This document shows positions 26,360 through 33,894 of a stretch of 64,000 nucleotides of DNA, one piece after another. Source of the DNA: UBA685 sp049889495 (lineage in GTDB: Bacteria; Pseudomonadota; Alphaproteobacteria; Puniceispirillales; Puniceispirillaceae). The stretch covers positions 1 to 64,000 of the forward strand of contig JBMHDH010000026.1 in the NCBI GenBank assembly GCA_049889495.1, given 5' to 3'. Below the pieces are notes generated by a model that was not told where the DNA came from, ran no database searches, and was given only the letters and a program-made list of their open reading frames with translations. A program made the position numbers and the translations under genes. The stretch's first letter is position 1, and each line of letters opens with the position of its first letter.

Positions 26360-27769
26360 TTAAGAGGTCATATCTCTGACATCAGTCAGATAGCCTGTGA
26401 TGGCGGCGGCCACTGCCATTTGCGGGCTGACAAGATGTGTTCTGCCACCGCGGCCTTGGCGACCTTCGAAATTACGATTTGACGTAGAGGCACAACGTTC
26501 CCCATCTGACAATTTATCAGCATTCATCGCCAAACACATGGAACAACCAGGTTCACGCCATTCAAAACCAGCTGAGGTAAAGATCTTATCAAGGCCTTCG
26601 GCTTCGGCTTGTTCTTTGACCAAGCCAGACCCTGGCACAACCATTGCCCGCATCCCATCAGCCACCTTGCGGCCATCAGCCACAGAAGCTGCCGCACGCA
26701 AATCTTCGATACGGCTATTGGTGCATGAGCCGATAAAGACAGTATCAACTTTGATATCTGTTAGCTTTTGACCAGCTGTTAGGCCCATATAGTCAATGGC
26801 GCGTTCAATTTTGGCTTTGGTTGCCGCATCTGAAATCTTTGCAGGATCAGGCACTGTACCATCAATCGCAAGCGCATCTTCTGGGCTTGTGCCCCATGTC
26901 ACTGTTGGCTTGATATCAGCGGCATTTAATACCACTTCTTTATCATAGCTCGCGCCTTCATCAGATGGCAGAGTTTTCCACCAAGCAATCGCCTTTTCAA
27001 GCATCTCACCCTTTGGCGCCATTGGCTTATCTTGCAGATAGGCAAATGTCTTTTCATCTGGTGCAATCATACCCGCACGTGCGCCAGCTTCGATGGCCAT
27101 GTTACAGACAGTCATGCGACCTTCCATAGACAAGGCTTCGATGGCCTCGCCCGCAAATTCAATCACATGACCTGTGCCGCCTGCTGTGCCGATCTCACCA
27201 ATAATGGCCAACACAATATCTTTGGCTGTGACCAAGGGGCCAACTGTGCCTTTGACTGTGATTCGCATATTTTTCGCAGGTTGCTGGATCAAGGTTTGCG
27301 TCGCCAACACATGTTCCACCTCAGAGGTGCCAATGCCAAAGGCAAGCGCGCCAAATGCGCCATGAGTGGCAGTATGCGAATCACCACAAACAATGGTCAT
27401 ACCAGGCTGTGTGAACCCTTGTTCTGGGCCGATCACATGAACAATGCCTTGGCGGATATCATTCATCGCGAAATAAGGCACACCAAATTCAGCGGCATTG
27501 GCTTCCAATGTTTCCACTTGGATGCGTGATTCTTCATCAGCGATGCCAGATGATCTGTCGGTTGTTGGGACATTGTGATCAGCCACGGCCAATGTGCGGC
27601 TTGTGTCTTTCACAGAACGACCAGCATTGCGCAACCCTTCAAAGGCTTGCGGGCTTGTCACTTCATGGACAAGGTGGCGATCAATATAGATAAGCGCAGA
27701 GCCATCATCAGATGAATGGACCAAATGCGCGTCCCAGATTTTGTCGAATAATGTCTTTGGTGCGGACAT
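26360..27769 (-). CDS. leuC: 3-isopropylmalate dehydratase large subunit
   Basis: LeuC is the aconitase-type 4Fe-4S subunit that isomerises 2- to 3-isopropylmalate. The 469-aa protein has the Fe-S cysteines in IGSCTNSR and PGCSMCLAMN, and the segment CGDSHTATHGAFGALAFGIG. A perfect AAGGAGGT lies 8 nt before the ATG, one of the strongest ribosome-binding sites in the window. The 85-nt gap after rplS contains a short GGCC/GGCC hairpin but no clear terminator or leucine-rich leader peptide. Confidence 0.97.
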   Translation of the reverse strand: MSAPKTLFDKIWDAHLVHSSDDGSALIYIDRHLVHEVTSPQAFEGLRNAGRSVKDTSRTLAVADHNVPTTDRSSGIADEESRIQVETLEANAAEFGVPYFAMNDIRQGIVHVIGPEQGFTQPGMTIVCGDSHTATHGAFGALAFGIGTSEVEHVLATQTLIQQPAKNMRITVKGTVGPLVTAKDIVLAIIGEIGTAGGTGHVIEFAGEAIEALSMEGRMTVCNMAIEAGARAGMIAPDEKTFAYLQDKPMAPKGEMLEKAIAWWKTLPSDEGASYDKEVVLNAADIKPTVTWGTSPEDALAIDGTVPDPAKISDAATKAKIERAIDYMGLTAGQKLTDIKVDTVFIGSCTNSRIEDLRAAASVADGRKVADGMRAMVVPGSGLVKEQAEAEGLDKIFTSAGFEWREPGCSMCLAMNADKLSDGERCASTSNRNFEGRQGRGGRTHLVSPQMAVAAAITGYLTDVRDMTS

Positions 27770-27854
27770 AACAGAAGACCTCCTTATATGGTCTGATCCG
27801 CGGGGCAGCAGCCTTGCAAGTATCAGGCCAGAGGCCTTCTATATATAGTGCAAA

Positions 27855-28235
27855 TTAAGAGGCTGCTGAACCGCTTTGTCTTGTCTTTTCAGCAATACGA
27901 GCCGCCTTACCAGTACGGCCACGCAAATAGTAAAGCTTGGCGCGACGTACACGACCACGGCGCAATACTTCAATATTTTGTACATTTGGTGAATAAAGCG
28001 GAAAGATACGCTCTACGCCTTCACCATATGAGATCTTGCGAACGGTAAAAGATGAGCTGATGCCCTTATTTTTACGCGCAATGCAAACACCTTCAAATGC
28101 CTGTACACGCTCACGGCTGCCTTCGACAACACGTACGCTTACACGCAATGTATCGCCAGCGCCAAATTCTGGTACAGGGCGTTGTTCTGTTGAGGCCGCG
28201 ATCGCGTCTTGGCCAATTTGGTCTATGATGTTCAT
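27855..28235 (-). CDS. rplS: 50S ribosomal protein L19
   Basis: L19 lies at the interface of the 50S and 30S subunits. The protein has 126 aa; the core VRVVEGSRERVQAFEGVCIARKN region (split here across the central part) and the C-terminal RRAKLYYLRGRTGKAARI segment are diagnostic. It is the last gene of the conserved rpsP-rimM-trmD-rplS ribosome-biogenesis operon, 63 nt after trmD. Confidence 0.97.
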   Translation of the reverse strand: MNIIDQIGQDAIAASTEQRPVPEFGAGDTLRVSVRVVEGSRERVQAFEGVCIARKNKGISSSFTVRKISYGEGVERIFPLYSPNVQNIEVLRRGRVRRAKLYYLRGRTGKAARIAEKTRQSGSAAS

Positions 28236-28298
28236 CTTACCATCTCCCCTATCTTGGGTTCTTCAGGTGGCTCTTTTGACAGACAGCACCCTGTTTTG

Positions 28299-29063
28299 TC
28301 AACTTTTATCGCCACTATTTGTTACATTCTTTGTCAAAAAACGTTCCCACAGGTCTGGGCGACGCTCTTTGGTGATTTGTTTTGACTGATCTGCGCGCCA
28401 GTCAGCGATTTTTTTATGATGACCAGATGCCAGAATATCTGGCGCTGATCGGCCCTGCCACGCGCGTGGCTGAGTATAGAGATCATGCTCAAGCAGGCCT
28501 GTCTCAAAGCTCTCTTCAAGATGGCCAATTTCCTTGCCCATCACACCAGCTTGCAATCTGATAATCGCATCAAGCATGATCTGCGCGGCAAGCTCACCCC
28601 CTGATAAGATATAATCCCCTACAGAGACTTCCATCAGCTGATGATGATCAATTACCCTTTGATCAAGCCCTTCATAACGCCCGCACACAATGACCATGCC
28701 ATCATCTTGCGCCAGCTCTCTGACAAGGGCTTGCGATAAGGGCACACCACGTGGTGACATATAGACCCGCTTGCCAGGCTTATCAGCCACATCATCCAAA
28801 GCCGCAGAGACCACATCAGGGCGAAGCACCATCCCATGACCACCGCCAAGCGGCGTATCGTCAACGGTTTTATGCTTGTCCCTTGCATAATCACGAATGT
28901 TGCGCACATCAAGAGACCAAATCCCTTGTTGCAAGGCGCGCCCAGCCAATGATTGGCCCAACGTCGCAGGAAACATGTCAGGAAACAGCGTCAGGATGGT
29001 TGCCTGAAAGCTGTTAATCTTGGGCTTTGGCCCTTTGATCTTTGCCCCTTTGATCTTTGCCAT
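28299..29063 (-). CDS. trmD: tRNA (guanine-N1)-methyltransferase TrmD
   Basis: TrmD methylates G37 of tRNAs that read CNN codons, which prevents +1 frameshifts. From ATG 29063 it has 254 aa. The SPOUT trefoil-knot motifs are seen in DTPLGGGHGMVLRPD, VCGRYEGLDQRV and LSGGELAAQIMLDAIIRL. The frame is open to 29168, but everything before 29063 lies deep inside rimM. Even the chosen start overlaps rimM by 50 nt, and the first residues (MAKIKGAKIKGPKPK) come from a 15-bp tandem repeat shared with the rimM tail. Usual family proteins start near FQATILTLFPDMF, so the N-terminus is extended by about 18 residues. Confidence 0.93.
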   Translation of the reverse strand: MAKIKGAKIKGPKPKINSFQATILTLFPDMFPATLGQSLAGRALQQGIWSLDVRNIRDYARDKHKTVDDTPLGGGHGMVLRPDVVSAALDDVADKPGKRVYMSPRGVPLSQALVRELAQDDGMVIVCGRYEGLDQRVIDHHQLMEVSVGDYILSGGELAAQIMLDAIIRLQAGVMGKEIGHLEESFETGLLEHDLYTQPRAWQGRSAPDILASGHHKKIADWRADQSKQITKERRPDLWERFLTKNVTNSGDKS

Positions 29064-29667
29064 GTCCTTTTTTGCGTTTGTCATTGTGATCATCAAGCCA
29101 AGTTTCTGCCACATCCATTGTGATGGTTTGTGTCCCTTCATCAATGATCGGGTCATAAGCATCACCAAATGGTAACATCAAGCTTGTCTTTCGGCCTCCT
29201 ATTTTACCGTCAGCATTTTTACCGTCTGGCATCACTTCAATCAGCGTACCAGCGCCAAAATCATGAATGCCAATCACAACACCAATGGCCTGAATTTGCG
29301 CACTATCTGATGACTGGTCTGATGGCTGATCTGTTGTGATCAGCCTAGCAAGCAAAGTGAAATCCATCAAATCTGCATGATAGATTTCATCTTCATCACT
29401 TTGTGGCAAAAGCGCTCTGTCAATATAAAGCAACTCACCGCGCAATGATTCTGCATGATTACGGCTTGTCACTTCTTTTGCAGAGCAAAGCACAAAGCCT
29501 TTTGCTTGGCTGTGGGCCCGCAGTGATAACAGGGTGCCATCTTTCAATGAAACCGGACCATAATCAGCGATGGCCAGAGGATCGTCTCCAAAAGCCTTCA
29601 CCTTAAATTGGCCTTTAATGCCATGTGCTGCGGCGACCGCACCCATTTCAATGCGCTTATCTGCCAT
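29014..29667 (-). CDS. rimM: Ribosome maturation factor RimM
   Basis: RimM binds S19 and assists 30S subunit maturation. The 217-aa protein has the N-terminal RimM barrel (MGAVAAAHGIKGQFKVKAF) and a C-terminal PRC-barrel (IGVVIGIHDFGAGTLIEV). It is longer than usual: it carries a Ser/Asp/Gln insertion (DQPSDQSSDSAQ) between the domains and a basic tail with the repeat GKDQRGKDQR. The tail is encoded by the same DNA that codes for the trmD N-terminus in another frame. Confidence 0.93.
   Translation of the reverse strand: MADKRIEMGAVAAAHGIKGQFKVKAFGDDPLAIADYGPVSLKDGTLLSLRAHSQAKGFVLCSAKEVTSRNHAESLRGELLYIDRALLPQSDEDEIYHADLMDFTLLARLITTDQPSDQSSDSAQIQAIGVVIGIHDFGAGTLIEVMPDGKNADGKIGGRKTSLMLPFGDAYDPIIDEGTQTITMDVAETWLDDHNDKRKKGHGKDQRGKDQRAKAQD
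29032..29061 (-). repeat. 15-bp tandem repeat in the rimM/trmD overlap
   Basis: Two exact copies of the 15-bp unit CCTTTGATCTTTGCC (plus strand) occupy 29032-29046 and 29047-29061, with a degenerate partial copy to the left. The minus strand reads GKDQR units in rimM and AKIKG units in trmD. Because the unit is a multiple of three, both frames stay open. Confidence 0.9.
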
Positions 29668-29676
29668 AAAATTGGC

Positions 29677-30141
29677 TTACTCAGATGCCTCTTCAGCAGG
29701 GGCCTCTTCAGCAGGAGCCTCTTCAGCAGGGGCTTCCTCAGCAGGCGCAGCTTCAGCTTCAGCAGCAGCAGCGGCTTCGGCCTCAGCGGCGGCGGCGGCT
29801 TCAGCAGCAGCTTCGGCTTCAGCAGCTTCTTTTTCAGCGCGCTTTTTGCCTGGTGCTGATTTCTTTGGCTGATCACGCGTTTCAACTTTTGCCATCATTT
29901 CGATTGATGAAAGAAGCTTTTGTACACGCTCAGTGGCTTGTGCCCCTTGGCCCAACCAATAAGCAATACGTTCGCCATTCACAACCAAACGCTGGTCATT
30001 ATCTTTGGCAACCATTGGGTTATAATGGCCCACTTTTTCTACATAGCGGCCGTCACGCGGGGCTGATGCTTCTGCCACAACGATACGGTAAAAAGGACGC
30101 TTTTTTGCGCCGCCACGTGCCAATCTGATTTTCAATGCCAT
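29677..30141 (-). CDS. rpsP: 30S ribosomal protein S16 with long Ala/Glu-rich tail
   Basis: S16 helps assemble the 30S body. Residues 1-85 are the conserved S16 domain (MALKIRLARGGAKKRPFYRIV). The total is 154 aa, against roughly 80-90 for a minimal S16. The extra C-terminal part has a basic patch (KKSAPGKKRAEKE) followed by about 45 residues of only Ala, Glu, Pro and Ser, ending in four PAEEA repeats. Such acidic/Ala tails on S16 occur in alphaproteobacteria, but length varies. It lies 38 nt behind ffh and 9 nt before rimM. Confidence 0.96.
   Translation of the reverse strand: MALKIRLARGGAKKRPFYRIVVAEASAPRDGRYVEKVGHYNPMVAKDNDQRLVVNGERIAYWLGQGAQATERVQKLLSSIEMMAKVETRDQPKKSAPGKKRAEKEAAEAEAAAEAAAAAEAEAAAAAEAEAAPAEEAPAEEAPAEEAPAEEASE
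29687..29746 (-). repeat. Four 15-bp tandem repeats in the rpsP tail
   Basis: Four consecutive 15-bp units (consensus GCCTCTTCAGCAGGG on the plus strand) encode PAEEA repeats. The first three differ by a single base; the fourth has a few more changes. The purity at DNA level suggests recent slipped-strand expansion. Confidence 0.9.
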
Positions 30142-30179
30142 TTTATTTTCCCTTCATGACTATCAAAAAAATAAACTTA

Positions 30180-31724
30180 CTATTTCTTTTTCTTTGGCTT
30201 ACCACCGCGGCTTCCCAAACCAGGAAGTCCACCAGATAAGCCACCAAGGCCTGGCATACCACCAAGGCCCCCTTTTCCAAGCAAATCACCGCCCATGCCA
30301 GATGGCATTTTTGCGGCCAATTGCTTCATTGCTTCAGGATCCATTTGCGGCATACCGCCAGCAGATGGCATGCCACCGCCGCCGCCAAGGCCGCCCATCA
30401 TCGCCTTAAGACCAGCCGCACCAGCTTTTGAGCCCATGCGCTTCATCATCTTGGCCATTTCCTGATATTGTTTCACCAGCTTGTTCACATCCTGCACGCT
30501 TGTGCCAGAACCAGCCGCGATACGTTTGCGCCGCGAGGCATTTAACAAGCCAACACTGCGTCTTTCTTTTTTGGTCATCGACAAGATAATCGCCTCTTGT
30601 CGTTTCAACATGCTGTCATCCATGCCAGCAGCATTTAATTGCTTTTGCATTTTGCCAATGCCAGGCAACATGCCCAAAATGCCAGAAAGTCCGCCCATCT
30701 TTTGCAATTGACGCAATTGATTTAAAAAATCATCCATGTCGAATTTGCCAGCCGCCATACGCTTTGCCATGCGCATTGCTTCTTCTTCTTCAATGGCAGC
30801 CGCCGCTTTTTCAACAAGCGCAACAACATCACCCATATCAAGAATGCGGCCTGCAAGGCGATCTGGTACAAATTCTTCTAGCGCATCCTGTTTTTCACCA
30901 ACACCCACATATTTAATTGGCATGCCAGTGACATGACGCATCGACAAGGCAGCACCGCCACGCGAATCACCATCCATCCGTGTTAATACAATGCCTGTGA
31001 CACCAATTTGTTCATGGAAGGCTGTGGCGGTATTAACCGCATCTTGACCTGTCAGTGCATCAGCGACCAATAACACTTCATGCGGGCGGGTTGCGGCTTT
31101 GATATCACGCAATTCTGCCATCAAATCATCATCAATTGACAAACGGCCAGCGGTATCAAGGATCACCACATCATAGCCTTGCAATTGACCCATTTGCAGG
31201 GCGCGTTTTGCCAATTGTAATGGGGTTTCTGTATCAGCTTCTGGCAGAACGCCAACCTCAGCTTGTTCCGCCAATAAGCGCAGTTGTTCGCGCGCCGCAG
31301 GGCGTGTCATATCAAGTGATGCGACCATCACTTTTTTCTTGTTTTTTTCTTTTAGACGCAGGGCCAGCTTACCAGCCGTTGTGGTTTTACCTGACCCTTG
31401 CAAACCTGTCATCAAAATGACAGCTGGCGGCGCTACGTCAACAGCCAATGGCGCAGCATCGCCGCCAAGCATATCCACCAAACCATCATGAACGATTTTG
31501 ATCACTTGTTGATCAGGGCGCACAGAGCGAATAGAGGCGGCACCAATCGCTTTTTCTTTGATAGAAGCTATGAAATGTTTAGCAACAGGCAAGGAGACAT
31601 CAGCTTCAAGCAACGCCAAACGCACCTCACGAAGGGCAGCTTCAACATCACTTTCGCTGAGGCTACCTTTGCGAGATAATCCGTCAAAAACGGATTGGAA
31701 TTTGTCTTTCAGCTGGTCAAACAT
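30180..31724 (-). CDS. ffh: Signal recognition particle protein Ffh (SRP54)
   Basis: Ffh binds signal sequences of nascent inner-membrane proteins and delivers them to FtsY. The 514-aa protein has the N domain, the GTPase G domain (G1 GLQGSGKTTTAGKL near residue 107, DTAGRLSIDDDLM, TRMDGDSRGGAALS) and the Met-rich M domain (from about residue 325). The last 70 residues are a Gly/Met-rich extension ending in lysines. It is upstream of rpsP, and a structured 5' region precedes it. Confidence 0.97.
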   Translation of the reverse strand: MFDQLKDKFQSVFDGLSRKGSLSESDVEAALREVRLALLEADVSLPVAKHFIASIKEKAIGAASIRSVRPDQQVIKIVHDGLVDMLGGDAAPLAVDVAPPAVILMTGLQGSGKTTTAGKLALRLKEKNKKKVMVASLDMTRPAAREQLRLLAEQAEVGVLPEADTETPLQLAKRALQMGQLQGYDVVILDTAGRLSIDDDLMAELRDIKAATRPHEVLLVADALTGQDAVNTATAFHEQIGVTGIVLTRMDGDSRGGAALSMRHVTGMPIKYVGVGEKQDALEEFVPDRLAGRILDMGDVVALVEKAAAAIEEEEAMRMAKRMAAGKFDMDDFLNQLRQLQKMGGLSGILGMLPGIGKMQKQLNAAGMDDSMLKRQEAIILSMTKKERRSVGLLNASRRKRIAAGSGTSVQDVNKLVKQYQEMAKMMKRMGSKAGAAGLKAMMGGLGGGGGMPSAGGMPQMDPEAMKQLAAKMPSGMGGDLLGKGGLGGMPGLGGLSGGLPGLGSRGGKPKKKK

Positions 31725-31798
31725 GCCAGAAGTAATCCTTATATCTTTATCCGATATATCTTTATAAGGGCAAACATCACGTTAAAAAAACCCCAACC

Positions 31799-31877
31799 AA
31801 AAACGCGCCCGTGCTCGAAAACTTCAAGGACGGACGGAACCCGCTAGGGTCATATGGTCAGACGATGTCTGCTTGTT
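31799..31877 (-). ncRNA. Candidate small RNA or attenuator leader upstream of ffh
   Basis: Downstream of a good promoter the minus strand encodes three consecutive hairpins: CAGAC-ATC-GTCTG (31871-31859), ACCC-TAGC-GGGT (31850-31839), and a long stem of 13 pairs with one C/C mismatch (31836-31806: CGTCCGT, CTTGAA / TTCGAG, ACGGGCG; one G-T in each half). The last is followed by CGTTTTTGG, which resembles a rho-independent terminator, and a further T7 run lies at 31790-31784. The predicted transcript is about 80 nt and ends about 75 nt before the ffh start. It could be a free small RNA or an attenuator of ffh. It lacks the SRP RNA domain IV sequence, so it is not a recognisable 4.5S RNA. Confidence 0.42.
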
Positions 31878-31883
31878 GCCAAG

Positions 31884-31913
31884 CTTATAGCCAAATAAGT
31901 GGCAAAATGTCAA
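31884..31913 (-). promoter_or_regulatory. Sigma-70 type promoter for the ffh leader
   Basis: On the minus strand a perfect -35 TTGACA (31913-31908) is separated by 18 nt from a -10 TATAAG (31889-31884). It points toward ffh, and predicts a start near 31877. A perfect 14-bp palindrome AAGCAGATCTGCTT at 31912-31925 touches the -35 and could be a regulator site. Confidence 0.6.
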
Positions 31914-32060
31914 GCAGATCTGCTTATCTGAACAAATGCGTTTGGCAAAATAGGCTGCATCAGCTCTGCTTTGACTTTGCGCGCCAATCTGTGCGACATC
32001 TATTGCCATAAGTAAGCAAAGCAAGTGACAACATGTCATTTCAAGCAGAAGTGGGGCGGT
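31914..32060. other. Intergenic DNA between the ffh promoter and the DUF218 gene
   Basis: The full gap between ffh and the DUF218 gene is 336 bases. The ffh side holds the leader and promoter listed separately. In this remaining part the only structure seen is the palindrome at 31912-31925. A plus-strand promoter for the DUF218 gene must be here, but no convincing -35/-10 pair was found. Confidence 0.3.
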
Positions 32061-32900
32061 ATGTTTTTCTGGTTATCAAAAATAATGGCGGTTTTATTAG
32101 AACCTGTTTTTCACAGCTTGATTCTGCTTGGGCTTGGGCTGTTATTGAAAAAGATCGTAAGCTATCGCAAAAAAGGGATCTATGCCACGCGCCATGGCGG
32201 CTCTTTTCTTACAAAACTAGCGTCATTCATGATTGGCTTTGGTGTTTTATTGCCTGTCTTCTACAGCTTTGTACCACCAGCCCAAATGATTATGCGTCAC
32301 ATTGAAGGCCCGCAAACTGCGCTTGATTGGCCCATGCCAGATCATCTTGATGGAATCATTATCCTGGGGGGTCATGCCGAAGGGGGCGCGATTGCCACGA
32401 CAAGAAAGCAAGGCCAGTTAAATGGCGCAGCTGAACGCTTTATCGCAGGCCTTAGCCTTGCCACCTATTATCCAGATGTGCCTGTGGTGTTTTCTGGCAT
32501 GTCAGGTCATTTAAATCACCGCGGCTGGAGCGAAGCAGATTCAATACGCAATTTGCTGTCACAAATGCAAATATCATCTGATTCTATTTTCTTTGAAGAG
32601 ACATCACGCAATAGTTATGAGAATGCGGTTGAAACAAAAATATTATTGCAACCCACCCCTGACGGGCACTATTTGCTGGTGACATCTGCCAGTCATATGC
32701 CGCGCGCTCGTGCAAGTTTTCGTGCAGCAGGCTGGCCAGAAATGCTGGCTTACCGCGTTGATTATTTATCCCCCACAACAGGCGCAAGCCATCTGTTTCA
32801 TGCCAGCACAGGCTTTGCTATTTGGCGACGCATTTATCATGAGACTATTGGCATGATGGTCTATCTTGCAACAGGCCGCGCCACATTAAAAGATGGTTAA
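32061..32900 (+). CDS. DUF218 (YdcF/ElyC-like) membrane protein
   Basis: This 279-aa protein has two N-terminal transmembrane segments (LLEPVFHSLILLGLGLLL; FMIGFGVLLPVFYSFV) and a C-terminal DUF218 domain with the typical DGIIILGGHAEGG strand, NGAAERFIAG and VTSASHMPRARASFRAAG segments. ElyC of this family affects envelope biogenesis in E. coli; the biochemical activity is not established. I chose ATG 32061 (MFFWLSKIMAVLL), which matches the common family start and follows GGGGCGG; an upstream in-frame ATG at 32025 would add 12 residues. It sits alone on the plus strand between ffh and ftsY. Confidence 0.88.
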   Translation: MFFWLSKIMAVLLEPVFHSLILLGLGLLLKKIVSYRKKGIYATRHGGSFLTKLASFMIGFGVLLPVFYSFVPPAQMIMRHIEGPQTALDWPMPDHLDGIIILGGHAEGGAIATTRKQGQLNGAAERFIAGLSLATYYPDVPVVFSGMSGHLNHRGWSEADSIRNLLSQMQISSDSIFFEETSRNSYENAVETKILLQPTPDGHYLLVTSASHMPRARASFRAAGWPEMLAYRVDYLSPTTGASHLFHASTGFAIWRRIYHETIGMMVYLATGRATLKDG

Positions 32901-32931
32901 GGTAGCGCGTGGCCGCTAGCCTTCCTCTCTA

Positions 32932-33894
32932 TTATTTGGCTTCTTGCGTATCAGGTAGGGCTTCGACAGGCACACCCACCAAGGCGGCGGCAAATTCATC
33001 AGCTTGGAAATTTTCAAGATCATCTGCGCTTTCACCAACACCCACCATGTGAACAGGCAAACCAAATTGATCAGCCAAAGTCACAACAATGCCGCCCTTG
33101 GCAGAGCCATCTAATTTGGTGATGATCATGCCTGTTAATTTGGCAACATCTGAAAAAGCTTTGGTTTGTGAAATGGCATTTTGCCCGACGGTACCATCTA
33201 GGACAATGATGCTGTCATGCGGCGCTGTGTCATCAAATTTGCCAATCACACGGTGAATTTTTGCCAATTCTTCCATTAATTCTGTGCGATTTTGCAAACG
33301 ACCAGCGGTATCAATAATCAGTAAATCAGTGCCAGTTTGATTGGCTTTTTCCATGGCCTGATAGGCCAAGGCCGCGGCATCTGCACCTGGCGCACCTGAA
33401 ATGACAGGCGTATCAGTGCGCAGGCCCCAGCCTTGTAATTGTTCAGTGGCGGCGGCACGAAAGGTATCACCTGCGGCCAACATGACGCTTTTGCCTTGAT
33501 CTTGAAAGCGGCGTGCCAGCTTGCCACAAGTCGTTGTTTTGCCAGAACCATTCACCCCCACAAGCAAAATCACATGCGGGCGCTTTTCATCATCAATCAC
33601 CAATGGTTTTTCAGCTGGCAAAAGCCTGTCACGCAATAGGCCAGCCAGAGCCCCGCGCCATAAATGATCATCTGATGTGGTATCATCATCTGCTTTTTGC
33701 AATTTCATCGATCCCAGCGTCTCAGCCAATTGCGCAGATACAGATGGCCCAATGTCTGAGGCAATTAAGGCATCTTCCAAATCTTCGAGATCTGAGGCAT
33801 CAATTTTTTTTGAGGAGAAAAGGCCTGTTAAGCTATCCGTCATTTTTGATGAGGATTTTTTCAGACCCTTTGTCAGTTTCTGGAACCAGCTCAT
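32932..33894 (-). CDS. ftsY: Signal recognition particle receptor FtsY
   Basis: FtsY is the membrane-associated GTPase partner of Ffh. The 320-aa protein has the NG core: G1 GVNGSGKTTTCGKLA, DTAGRLQNRTELM, and TKLDGSAKGGIVV. It is a short form without the long acidic A domain of E. coli FtsY; the N-terminal SWFQKLTKGLKKS helix probably gives membrane contact. It overlaps the mtaB stop by 4 nt (ATGA) and ends 31 nt from the convergent DUF218 gene. Confidence 0.97.
   Translation of the reverse strand: MSWFQKLTKGLKKSSSKMTDSLTGLFSSKKIDASDLEDLEDALIASDIGPSVSAQLAETLGSMKLQKADDDTTSDDHLWRGALAGLLRDRLLPAEKPLVIDDEKRPHVILLVGVNGSGKTTTCGKLARRFQDQGKSVMLAAGDTFRAAATEQLQGWGLRTDTPVISGAPGADAAALAYQAMEKANQTGTDLLIIDTAGRLQNRTELMEELAKIHRVIGKFDDTAPHDSIIVLDGTVGQNAISQTKAFSDVAKLTGMIITKLDGSAKGGIVVTLADQFGLPVHMVGVGESADDLENFQADEFAAALVGVPVEALPDTQEAK

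Noticed and set aside
27770..27854. Leucine attenuator leader peptide upstream of leuC
   Set aside because: No short frame with a run of Leu codons is present in the 85-nt gap.
31799..31877. 4.5S SRP RNA (ffs) in the ffh leader
   Set aside because: The hairpins do not contain the conserved GGAAGCAG-type domain IV loop, and the length and layout do not match bacterial SRP RNA.
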